Below the pieces are notes generated by a model. It was not told the origin of the DNA and did no database searches. It worked only from the letters and a program-made list of their open reading frames with translations. DNA of 48,131 bases from an uncultured Eubacteriales bacterium (GTDB lineage Bacteria; Bacillota; Clostridia; Lachnospirales; Lachnospiraceae). Numbering within the stretch: the stretch's first letter is position 1; each line of letters starts with the position of its first letter. This document shows, one piece after another, positions 25,255 to 32,927 of the stretch. Location of the stretch: the NCBI GenBank assembly GCA_900318405.1, contig ONKP01000045.1, positions 1-48,131 of the forward strand, given 5' to 3'. The position numbers and the translations under genes were made by a program.

Positions 25255-25283
25255 ATTTTATGGTGTTGGGTGTCTGATGTCAA
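25255..25283 (-). promoter_or_regulatory. Sigma-A-type promoter of the aminotransferase-aldolase-TetR operon
   Basis: On the minus strand TTGACA (25278-25283), a 17-bp spacer and TAAAAT (25255-25260). The palindromic operator follows within 10 bp. Confidence 0.8.
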
Positions 25284-25360
25284 TTATTTCAAGTTAACTC
25301 TATCATTATTCGTCTGTTTTCACAAATTACGAGTTTATTTTCTGACAAATATGAGGGTTC

Positions 25361-25390
25361 AAAAAAAGAGCTGCTCCGTGAAGCAGCTCT
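25361..25390 (-). terminator. Intrinsic terminator of glmS
   Basis: On the minus strand AGAGCTGCT pairs with AGCAGCTCT, followed by TTTTTTT. It lies 50 bp after the glmS stop codon. Confidence 0.92.
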
Positions 25391-25397
25391 CCCATCT

Positions 25398-25436
25398 ATC
25401 TTATATATCTCTATTATCTTATATATCTCTATTGAC
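25398..25436. repeat. Short direct repeat
   Basis: ATCTTATATATCTCTATT occurs twice in tandem between the glmS stop and its terminator. No function is apparent. Confidence 0.7.
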
Positions 25437-25439
25437 CCG

Positions 25440-27278
25440 TTATTCTACAGTCACAGATTTCGCCAGATTTCTCGGCTTGTCCACATCCAGGCCCCTGCCG
25501 ATCGCCACGTAGTAGCCGAACAGCTGCAGCGGAACGACCGCCAGCGAATTCACGAAATACGGATTCGTCTTCGGTACGTAGACCACGTAATCCGCCGTCT
25601 TCTCCACCTCCGTGTTGCCAACTGTCGTCACAGCCATGACAAACGCACCGCGGCTCTTGACCTCGACGATATTGCTGATCTCCTTCTTGATCAGGTTCGG
25701 CTGTGTCAGCACGGCGACAACCAGCCGCCCGTCCTCGATCAGCGAGATCGTGCCGTGTTTCAGCTCACCTGCCGGGTACGCCTCCGAATGCACATAGGAG
25801 ATCTCCTTCAGCTTCAGCGATCCCTCGAGTGAGATTGCATAATCAATGCCTCTTCCGATAAAAAATACATGCTCCGCCGCCAGATAACGGTTCGCAAACT
25901 TCTGAATATCCGCCTTGCTCGCCAGCTGCATGCGGATCTGCTCCGGAAGCGCCTTCAGATCATCGATCAACGCCTTCTCCTGCGCGTCATCTATTTTTCC
26001 ACGGGCCTTCGCGAAGCGGATGCTGAGCAGATACATCGCGATCAGCTGTGTCTGGTAAGCCTTCGTCGTCGCAACGGCAATCTCCGGGCCGGCCCAGGTG
26101 TACATCACGTTGTCGGCCTCCCGTGCGATCGAACTGCCCACCACATTGATGATGCCGAGCGTCCGTGCGCCGCGCTTCTTTGCCTCGCGGAGCGCTGCCA
26201 GTGAATCCGCTGTCTCGCCCGACTGGCTGATGATGATGACGTAATCGCCCTCCTCGATGATCGGGTCACGATAACGGAATTCCGATGCGATATCGACCTC
26301 GACGGGAATGCGCGCCAGGCCCTCCATTACATATTTGCCCGTCACGCCGGCGTGATAGGCGCTGCCGCAGGCGACAATGAAAAGCTTGTGGATCCCGCGG
26401 ATCTCCTCGTCCGTCATGTTCAGTTCATCAATGACTACATGTCCGTCGCGGATCCTCGGATTCAGCGTGTCGCTGACCGCCTTCGGCTCCTCGTGGATCT
26501 CCTTCAGCATGAAGTACTCATAGCCGCCCTTCTCAGCTGCGTGAATATCCCAGCTGACCGTGACAGCTTCCTTCTGCACCGGTTCCTCGTCGATGTTGAA
26601 AAATTCAACGGCACCGGGCGTGAGGCGCGCCACCTCTTCATTCTCCATGTAGTATACGTTTCTCGTGTAACTCAGGATGGCCGGCACGTCCGACGCGATA
26701 AAAGCGGCGTCGTCTGCTTTTCCGACGATCAGCGGGCTGTCCTTGCGCGCCGCGTAGATCTCGCCCGCGTGATCGCTGAACAGAATACCGAGCGCATACG
26801 AGCCCTCCAGCCGCTGCATCACAGTCGTGATCGTCTTCAGCGGGTCGCCGTCGTAATAGTAATCCAGCATCTGCACGATGACTTCCGTATCGGTATCCGA
26901 TTTAAAAATATAGCCCTTATCCTGCAGTCTTTTTCTCCACCGCAGGTAGTTCTCGATAATGCCGTTGTGAACGACAGCTATCGTCTGTTTTGAATTGAGA
27001 TGCGGATGCGCGTTCACCTCCGTCGGTTCCCCGTGCGTCGCCCAGCGCGTGTGGCCGATACCGCAGGTTCCCTTCAGGTCCGCACCGCCGTGCGTCCTGT
27101 CATAGAGTCCCTTCAGACGGCCGACCGTCTTCTGGAACTGAATGCTCTTTGTCTCATCATCATAGACAGCCATGCCGGCTGAATCATAGCCTCTGTACTC
27201 AAGCTTTGACAGGCTGTCCAGAAGGATCGGTGCCGCCTGCTTTGCGCCGCTTCCTGTATATCCGACAATTCCACACAT
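25440..27278 (-). CDS. glmS: Glutamine-fructose-6-phosphate aminotransferase (isomerizing)
   Basis: 612 residues. The start is fixed at the ATG giving MCGIVGYTG, because Cys2 must become the N-terminal nucleophile; GAGGAG lies about 10 nt upstream. An N-terminal class II glutamine amidotransferase domain (GIGHTRWATHGEP, HNGIIEN) is followed by two SIS domains (VACGSAYHAG, ISQSGETADS, FIGRGIDYAISLEG), and the terminus KSVTVE is typical. It makes glucosamine-6-phosphate for peptidoglycan precursors. A glmS ribozyme in the leader provides product feedback. Confidence 0.97.
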   Translation of the reverse strand: MCGIVGYTGSGAKQAAPILLDSLSKLEYRGYDSAGMAVYDDETKSIQFQKTVGRLKGLYDRTHGGADLKGTCGIGHTRWATHGEPTEVNAHPHLNSKQTIAVVHNGIIENYLRWRKRLQDKGYIFKSDTDTEVIVQMLDYYYDGDPLKTITTVMQRLEGSYALGILFSDHAGEIYAARKDSPLIVGKADDAAFIASDVPAILSYTRNVYYMENEEVARLTPGAVEFFNIDEEPVQKEAVTVSWDIHAAEKGGYEYFMLKEIHEEPKAVSDTLNPRIRDGHVVIDELNMTDEEIRGIHKLFIVACGSAYHAGVTGKYVMEGLARIPVEVDIASEFRYRDPIIEEGDYVIIISQSGETADSLAALREAKKRGARTLGIINVVGSSIAREADNVMYTWAGPEIAVATTKAYQTQLIAMYLLSIRFAKARGKIDDAQEKALIDDLKALPEQIRMQLASKADIQKFANRYLAAEHVFFIGRGIDYAISLEGSLKLKEISYVHSEAYPAGELKHGTISLIEDGRLVVAVLTQPNLIKKEISNIVEVKSRGAFVMAVTTVGNTEVEKTADYVVYVPKTNPYFVNSLAVVPLQLFGYYVAIGRGLDVDKPRNLAKSVTVE

Positions 27279-27364
27279 AACAAAATTTCTCCTCTCGTCC
27301 GATGTTATAAGGCGCAGAAAACACAAGCCGTCGAAGCAGTCTTAAACACTTCACGGGTCTGTTC

Positions 27365-27525
27365 TGCATGATTCCTTATTTTCGGTGAGTGAGAAATCCT
27401 TTGTTACGGTGTTGATTCCGCTTTTTTCTATTTCTCTGACGATTCACTGTTCCGTGGCAGCATCCGCCGAATCTTTCGATAACTGCCAGCCTCGTCAACC
27501 ACTTTCGGTCCCGGCGCTGACACGG
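27365..27525 (-). ncRNA. glmS ribozyme (glucosamine-6-phosphate-activated)
   Basis: The leader RNA of glmS contains the conserved core AGCGCC, then GTTGACGAGG, GTTATCGA, TTCGGCGGATGC with pairing GGCAG/CTGCC, and a 3' AACACCG...CGG stem. The expected self-cleavage is between A27518 and G27517 (minus strand). This class is found upstream of glmS in Gram-positive bacteria and cleaves its mRNA when bound to glucosamine-6-phosphate. Confidence 0.93.
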
Positions 27526-27562
27526 AAATCTTCCTCCTGAGAAATTCCGTGTTTTCCGTCGT

Positions 27563-27591
27563 ACTATAACATGATACAGCCCAAAAGTCCA
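27563..27591 (-). promoter_or_regulatory. Candidate glmS promoter
   Basis: On the minus strand TGGACT (27586-27591), a 17-bp spacer and TATAGT (27563-27568). The start would fall about 40 nt upstream of the ribozyme cleavage site. Confidence 0.6.
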
Positions 27592-27604
27592 GGTGGGCGC
27601 TGAA

Positions 27605-27639
27605 AGCGCAAAACCGTTCCAATGATCCGGTTTTGCGCT
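27605..27639. terminator. Hairpin terminator after the TRAP operon
   Basis: AGCGCAAAACCG and CGGTTTTGCGCT are perfect arms about 20 bp beyond the TRAP stop codon. The T-run lies within the stem (GTTTTGCGCTTTC), so efficiency is uncertain. Confidence 0.65.
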
Positions 27640-27658
27640 TCCTCATTTCTGCTATTTT

Positions 27659-30085
27659 TTATTTTTGCTCTGCGCGGAAAGCGTCCACGAATTTTTTCGC
27701 CTCGTCCTCCGTCATGCCTTTTTCCGTCTCCAGCTGTTTTTCATACCAGGTATACACATCCTCTGATGCTGCCTCCATGCCGCTGAGATCCATCTCATCA
27801 GCCGTCGTCACTTCCATGACACCGGAGGATTTCCACTTGTCGACCAGAGATTCCACATCGGCGCGGTTGATCGCAATCTGGTAGGCGACCGCCTTCTTCG
27901 CATTTTCATCGATGACAGCCTTCTGTTCGTCGGTAAACTGATCATACGCCTTCTGGTTCACACAGAAGAAAATGCAGTCGTAATAAGCATTCCAGAGAGA
28001 GATATAGTTCTGCACATCCTGTACGGAAGCCGAATCGATCGACGTCTCCGGGTTCTCCTGCCCGTCGATCGTGCCCTGCTGAAGTGCCGTATAGGTCTCC
28101 GACCAGTTCATCGCCGTCGCGCTGCATTTCCACGCTTTATATATCTGCGCGCACAGGTCATTGGAGCAGATACGGATCTTCAGATCTTTGAGGTCATCCA
28201 GCGATTTCACCGTGTGCTTCGAATTGGTCAGCTGGCGGAAGCCGTTTTCACCGATGCCCTCACACACGAGGCCGTAATCCGCAAGCGCATCCTTCATCTC
28301 CTGTCCGCCCTGGCCCTGCAGGATCGCATCCACATCGTCGTAATCACTGTAGAGGAACGGCAGCGAAACTGCATTGAAACGCGTATCAAAGTTGGCATAG
28401 ATGAGGTTGGAGTGGAACGAGCACTGGATCGTATCGCCGTCCATCAGTGCCTGAATACCGGCCACCTGATCGCCGTTCGTGAGCTGCTCACCGGGATATA
28501 CATCGACCTTGAACTGACCCGCTGTCGACTGCTGCATCAGGGCGTTGAAGTAATAGCCGCCCTGCGCCCATGTGCAGGCCTCGCCCGGTGAGCAGTCAAA
28601 ATTCCAGGTCGTTGCCGGCCATGGATCGGTACCGGTGTATTTCGCTGCATTTTTACCTGCGTCATACTGGTCTGAATCTTCATAATCGTGATAGGTCAGG
28701 CCGTTCTGCGTGATCATGGCCGTCCCGGAACCGGAAGAGGCAGAATCATGCACAAAAAGCAGACTCACCTGCGGTACATAGGTCACCACGACGAGAACCG
28801 CGAGACAGGCCAGGACCATCGGAAGCACGGCGTGAGAGATCGCCGGCAGCGTCACATGGATAAAATGCTCTGCCTTGTCCTTCGCGGCAGCTGCGGCGTC
28901 ACGGATCTTCAGACCCATGGCGACAAACAGGTTGACACCGACCGGCGGCGTTACCTGACCGATCGCCAGGTTAACCGTAGCGAGAACGCCGAAGGCGATC
29001 AGGCTGTAGCCGAGCTGCTGTGCGACAGGTGCCATGACCGGGATAAAAATATACATGGCGGAGTTTGCATCGATGAAGCATCCCGCGATGAGGAAGATGA
29101 CATTCACGATCAGCAGGAATACCACTTTGTTCGATGCCACCGTCGAGAGCAGCGACTGCGCCGCGGAGGAGATGCCGAACAGCGTGCAGCAGTAGGAAAA
29201 AAGTGAAGCTGACGCAACGATCAGCAGAATACCGCCGGAGGTTTTCGCCGATTCAACCAGCAGACCCGGAAGATCCCTGAGTCTGATCTCCTTGTAAACC
29301 AGCATGCCGATGACAAGACCATACACAACGGAAACCGCTGCCGCCTCAGTCGGGGTAAAAATACCGCCGTAGATACCGCCGAGGATGATGACCGGCATCA
29401 GGATGCCCCAGAATGCGTCACGGAAGCTCCGGAAGCATTCCTTCGCCGAGCGTTTCTCGTGCACGGGCTGAATATTTTTCTTCCGTGCCTCAACGGCGAC
29501 GACGATGCAGAGTGCAACGCCCATCAGGACGCCCGGGATGATGCCCGCCATGAACATGTCCCCGACGTTGGCGCCGACGATTGATGCGTACACGACAAAA
29601 GCAATGGACGGCGGGATAACGATGGCGATCGAACTGGACGCCGCCAGCAGTGCCTCGGAAAACGCAGGCGAAAAACCGGAGGCGATCATGGCAGGAACCA
29701 GGACAGCACCGAGAGCCGCCACCGTTGCGGGGCCGGAACCGGAGATCGCGCCGAAAAAGCAGGCAACGACAACGCAGGTCATGGCCATGCCGCCACGCTT
29801 GTGGCCGATCAGATCATCGATGAAAGCAACCAGTCGTCTGGAAATACCCGCCTTCGCCATGATGTTGCCGGAAAGGACGAAAAACGGGATGGCCAGCAGC
29901 AGAAATTTGGCGATGCCGGTATAGGTATTGGTGGCGATCACCGACAGCGTCAGCGACTGATACTGCGGCACAAAGTTCATGGCGTACAGGATCGCGCACA
30001 TCGAGGACAGACCGAGGCAGAGCGCGATCGGCATGCCGATAAACAGAAGTACGAAAAATGATATAAAGAGGATTGCTGTGATCAT
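27659..30085 (-). CDS. TRAP transporter large permease (DctM) fused to substrate-binding protein (DctP)
   Basis: 808 residues in one frame. Residues 1 to about 440 are DctM: some 12 helices, with GMPIALCLGLSS, AIPFFVLSGNIMAKAG, FGAISGSGPATVAALG and GIFTPTEAAAVSVVYG. After the last helix and a polar linker rich in Ser, Asp and Tyr, residues about 470-808 are a DctP-type binding protein without its own signal peptide: VDVYPGEQLTNGDQV, LKDLKIRICSND with the carboxylate-binding Arg, and YTALQQGTIDGQENP. TRAP systems take up organic acids with Na+. Normally P and M are separate proteins, so here the binding protein is tethered to the channel. The start overlaps dctQ as ATGA. The operon is behind a T-box. 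Confidence 0.92.
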   Translation of the reverse strand: MITAILFISFFVLLFIGMPIALCLGLSSMCAILYAMNFVPQYQSLTLSVIATNTYTGIAKFLLLAIPFFVLSGNIMAKAGISRRLVAFIDDLIGHKRGGMAMTCVVVACFFGAISGSGPATVAALGAVLVPAMIASGFSPAFSEALLAASSSIAIVIPPSIAFVVYASIVGANVGDMFMAGIIPGVLMGVALCIVVAVEARKKNIQPVHEKRSAKECFRSFRDAFWGILMPVIILGGIYGGIFTPTEAAAVSVVYGLVIGMLVYKEIRLRDLPGLLVESAKTSGGILLIVASASLFSYCCTLFGISSAAQSLLSTVASNKVVFLLIVNVIFLIAGCFIDANSAMYIFIPVMAPVAQQLGYSLIAFGVLATVNLAIGQVTPPVGVNLFVAMGLKIRDAAAAAKDKAEHFIHVTLPAISHAVLPMVLACLAVLVVVTYVPQVSLLFVHDSASSGSGTAMITQNGLTYHDYEDSDQYDAGKNAAKYTGTDPWPATTWNFDCSPGEACTWAQGGYYFNALMQQSTAGQFKVDVYPGEQLTNGDQVAGIQALMDGDTIQCSFHSNLIYANFDTRFNAVSLPFLYSDYDDVDAILQGQGGQEMKDALADYGLVCEGIGENGFRQLTNSKHTVKSLDDLKDLKIRICSNDLCAQIYKAWKCSATAMNWSETYTALQQGTIDGQENPETSIDSASVQDVQNYISLWNAYYDCIFFCVNQKAYDQFTDEQKAVIDENAKKAVAYQIAINRADVESLVDKWKSSGVMEVTTADEMDLSGMEAASEDVYTWYEKQLETEKGMTEDEAKKFVDAFRAEQK

Positions 30086-30570
30086 CGTCTGTCGCCTCCC
30101 TTCTCCGTCATCGCATCAATAAAGTTACAGGTGAGATGCAGCAACAGTGAAACGCCGCCAATGACAATGAACAGCCAGAACCAGTATTTATGAATATGCA
30201 GGATCGGCGTCAGTGTATTGTCGGCGATCATTCTTCCCACGCCCTCATACGTGAGCACCACCGCATAGATCATGCAGCAGATCCACGAGATCGTCCGAAG
30301 GGCCTTCGCCGTTTTCGGACCGACTCGGTCGGGAATCAGATTCAGGTTGACCAGCCCGCCGTCCTCCTGTGCGGCGACGCCTGCGCCGAGCAGAGAGATC
30401 AGAACGAACACGGCGACCGTGATCTCTTCTGTAAATCCCCAGGAGTGCATGAAAATTTTTCTCGCTATGACATTGCCGAATGTCAGGACAAGAACAAGCA
30501 TCATGGCCACGGACAGGACGACTTCCTCCACCTTTGTGACGGCCTTCATGAATTTTCGATATGCTTTCAT
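30082..30570 (-). CDS. TRAP transporter small permease (DctQ)
   Basis: 162 residues, ATG behind AAGGAGG. There are four transmembrane helices with typical DctQ segments: VARKIFMHSWGFTEEITVAVFV, in part, with the conserved W-x-E-E core, followed by TYEGVGRMIADN and a C-terminal hydrophobic helix. It pairs with the DctM domain to form the membrane complex. It is the first gene of the operon and is preceded by a T-box leader. Confidence 0.9.
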   Translation of the reverse strand: MKAYRKFMKAVTKVEEVVLSVAMMLVLVLTFGNVIARKIFMHSWGFTEEITVAVFVLISLLGAGVAAQEDGGLVNLNLIPDRVGPKTAKALRTISWICCMIYAVVLTYEGVGRMIADNTLTPILHIHKYWFWLFIVIGGVSLLLHLTCNFIDAMTEKGGDRR

Positions 30571-30611
30571 TTTTTCCTCCTTCGCGTGCGCTCACTGTTC
30601 GCGTAAAACAG

Positions 30612-31050
30612 AAAGTCCCCTGAGATCTGCACACGGGAAATACCCGGCACAAATCCCAAGGGACGAAATAATTCTTATTCCGCGTTACCACCCTTGTTCC
30701 GCGGCGACAGGGCTTCTGCACCTGCCTGTCTCTTCCATGTCTTCTCTCACTTCTTTCATCAGAAAAGACAGGAAACAGAACAAACGGGCAGCGCCTTTGC
30801 TGCGACACTCAGTGCGCACCATCATGCGCATTCCCTGTTACGGGGGAAAAACCGGCGGGACCTACTGACACCGGAAGAAACGGATCTGCTTCTTCCCCTG
30901 TGTTCAGTCTGCTTCTCAGGGACGATATCCGTGAATTCCTTCCGTGCCCGTTCTCAGCTCACCGGGTTCTCTGTACCTTCCGGAAATACGGCCTTGCTCC
31001 CATCAACGAATTTGTGGAACTTCTGTTCATTGATCCGCGACCCATCGTCG
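30612..31050 (-). ncRNA. T-box leader (specifier reads as isoleucine) controlling the TRAP operon
   Basis: The T-box core AAGGGTGGTAACGCGG (30680-30695) sits in an antiterminator with arms CCGCG/CGCGG. A terminator follows: GTCCC and GGGAC arms around a GTGC/GGG...CCC/TGTGC-type stem at about 30615-30664, ending TTTCTGTTTT. Stem I can be folded. A K-turn of TGAT (31002-31005) and TGAG lies below GGGA/TCCC. Above that is a loop with GCAAGG opposite ATATCG, then CCGT/ACGG and a distal AGAGA. The codon before the conserved purine is ATC (30924-30926), isoleucine. The UGGU bulge fits the A73 discriminator of tRNA-Ile. The alternative specifiers TAT or TTC are less consistent with this fold. Confidence 0.85.
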
Positions 31051-31061
31051 CGAACGAGCAC

Positions 31062-31090
31062 ATTATGATATCTTCATGCTGATTTGTCAA
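31062..31090 (-). promoter_or_regulatory. Promoter of the T-box/TRAP transcript
   Basis: On the minus strand TTGACA (31085-31090), a 17-bp spacer and CATAAT (31062-31067). Transcription would start just upstream of a small hairpin, CGCGAC/GTCGCG, and T-box stem I. Confidence 0.8.
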
Positions 31091-31405
31091 CTATGTGTTG
31101 AATATCTTTCATGCATGCATATCGAACATGAAGTGGATGAAAACTCCCTGCATGGAAAAGTTACTGGAGAACTTAAACAACCACATATATGTATTATCTC
31201 ACTTCTGACACCCATTGCCAGCGAAAGCTTTCACATAACACAATATTTCTGCTCATGCGTATCAGATGATAAAAGATGCAGACAATGCGTATTTATCGGT
31301 AAACATTATTTCCGACCAGGTACACGAAACAGCCGGTGAATAGAACTTCATGACTTTGCCCGGTAGTGCTACAATAAGGGTAATTCATAAAGAGGTGTCG
31401 TTATT
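31091..31405. other. AT-rich gap between the TRAP promoter and yqeY
   Basis: No supported gene; the longest open frame lacks a ribosome binding site and family features. The base composition is clearly lower in GC than the surroundings. A TACAAT box at about 31370-31375 could serve yqeY, but its -35 partner is poor. Confidence 0.4.
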
Positions 31406-31843
31406 ATGACGATTGAACAGTTAAGAAAAGATATGATCACAGCAGCCAAGGCCAAGGACAAACCCCGCAAGGATGCGATATCATCCCTTCTGAGCGCGGC
31501 AAAAAAGCTGGCCATTGACGAGGGAAAGCGGGACGACGTTCCGGAAGAGCTTGTCGACCGCGCGATCCTGAAGGAGCAGAAATCGGCGAAGGAATCTCTG
31601 GACACCTGCCCGGCATCCCGGACGGATCTGCTGGAGCAGTATCAGCAGAGATATGACATCATCTCCGAATATGCCCCTGCCATGATGTCAGAAGATGAGA
31701 TCCGTTCGTTCCTTCAGCAAAATGCGGCTGAAGAACTTGCCTCGAAGAACAGAGGCCAGATCATGAAAAAGGTCATGCCGCTTCTCAAGGGTAAAGCCGA
31801 GGGCGGAACGATCAGCAAGGTTGTCGGTGAACTGATTAAATAA
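31406..31843 (+). CDS. yqeY: GatB/YqeY domain protein
   Basis: 145 residues, ATG behind AGAGGTG. It is an all-helical YqeY protein: the N-terminal LRKDMITAAKAKDKPRKDAIS is followed by LLSAAKKLAIDEGK and the C-terminal GQIMKKVMPLLKGKAEGGT, which resembles the GatB tail domain that contacts tRNA. The free-standing protein may act in tRNA-dependent amidation, but no activity is established. It appears to be a single-gene unit. Confidence 0.93.
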   Translation: MTIEQLRKDMITAAKAKDKPRKDAISSLLSAAKKLAIDEGKRDDVPEELVDRAILKEQKSAKESLDTCPASRTDLLEQYQQRYDIISEYAPAMMSEDEIRSFLQQNAAEELASKNRGQIMKKVMPLLKGKAEGGTISKVVGELIK

Positions 31844-31870
31844 ACATCCATATCATACATATTTTCGTTC

Positions 31871-31925
31871 AGGCATACAGTTTTCTGTGCATGCTCAAAA
31901 ACTGCCCACCTGACGACGGCTTAAT
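31871..31925 (-). repeat. Third, inverted copy of the 8521 repeat family
   Basis: Read on the minus strand, ATTAAGCCGTCG, GGGCAGTTTTTGAGCATGC and ACAGAAAACTGTATGC match the left end and first hairpin of the 8521 element. The GCGAAGC cap is deleted. It sits between yqeY and the dehydrogenase ribosome binding site. Confidence 0.75.
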
Positions 31926-31960
31926 AACATTTGTTTTTTCAGAGAGGGAGGAAATACCAG

Positions 31961-32914
31961 ATGAGCTTTAAGGATTCGAAAGTTGTGATTGTAGGCTGCG
32001 GAAATGTCGGAAGCACAACGGCGTACACCATCATCAATCAGGGACTGGCCGAAGAGGTGGTACTGATTGACGTGAACAAAGACAAGGCCTATGCCGAAGC
32101 CCTCGACATGGCGCATTCGATTTACTTCATGAACCGCAATATCAATATCCATGCAGGCGACTACAGCGACTGCCATGATGCCGATATCGTCATTGTCACA
32201 GCCTCGGCTCCCATGCCGAAGGATTCCACCAACCGCCTCGACATGCTCGCCCCGAGTATCCGGATCATCAAGAGCATCGTCGGTTCGGTAATGGAAAGCG
32301 GATTTAACGGGATCTTCCTGATCGTTTCCAACCCGGTCGATATCATGACGTATATGGTCTACAAGCTCTCCGGACTTCCCAAAAATCAGGTCATCGGATC
32401 CGGCACCAATCTGGATTCCGCCCGTCTCTGCTGCGAGCTGGCAAAAATGTATGGTCTGGATTCCAAGAGCGTCTCCGCCTATGTATGCGGTGAACACGGT
32501 GACAGCGAGTTCGTTTCCTGGCATTCAGCTGTCATCGGCGGTAAATCCGTAAGCAATGTCATGCGCGATAACCCGGATCGAACCCAGAATGTGACGCCGG
32601 AAGACCTGCAGAAGCAGACCATCAAGGCCGGCTGGGACATCTTCAACCGTAAAGGCAATACCTGCTACGGCATTGCCGCTTCTTCCGCTGCCATCTGCAA
32701 ATCCATTCTCTTCAACGAGAATCATATCTACCCCGTCACTGTCGGACTCTCCGGACAGTACGGCATCGATAACGCATGGCTCTCCATGCCCACCATTATC
32801 GACCGGACGGGTTCGAAGGAGATCGTAGAGATTCATCTGGATCCGGAGGAAGAGAAGGCTCTCCACCAGTCCGCAAAGCTTCTCACGTCCTTCTACGATG
32901 AACTTGGTCTTTAA
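31961..32914 (+). CDS. L-lactate dehydrogenase-like 2-hydroxyacid dehydrogenase
   Basis: 317 residues, ATG behind GGGAGG; a longer upstream frame is not supported. The Rossmann motif is VIVGCGNVGSTTAY. Catalytic residues of the LDH/MDH family are present: Asn in SNPVD, Arg in GTNLDSAR, the active His in GEHGDSEF and the mobile-loop Arg in STNRLDM. At the specificity position, where LDH has Gln and MDH has Arg, the loop reads ASAPMPKDST, with Met and a one-residue-longer loop. That suggests a larger or more hydrophobic 2-oxoacid than pyruvate, as in 2-hydroxyisocaproate-type enzymes. It is 13 bp ahead of an amino-acid symporter gene and probably in the same operon. Confidence 0.85.
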   Translation: MSFKDSKVVIVGCGNVGSTTAYTIINQGLAEEVVLIDVNKDKAYAEALDMAHSIYFMNRNINIHAGDYSDCHDADIVIVTASAPMPKDSTNRLDMLAPSIRIIKSIVGSVMESGFNGIFLIVSNPVDIMTYMVYKLSGLPKNQVIGSGTNLDSARLCCELAKMYGLDSKSVSAYVCGEHGDSEFVSWHSAVIGGKSVSNVMRDNPDRTQNVTPEDLQKQTIKAGWDIFNRKGNTCYGIAASSAAICKSILFNENHIYPVTVGLSGQYGIDNAWLSMPTIIDRTGSKEIVEIHLDPEEEKALHQSAKLLTSFYDELGL

Positions 32915-32927
32915 AGGTGGTTTTTAA

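Noticed and set aside
31076-31339. Small open frame of 87 codons in the gap before yqeY
   Set aside because: It overlaps the TRAP promoter, has no ribosome binding site, and its cysteines do not form a recognisable motif.
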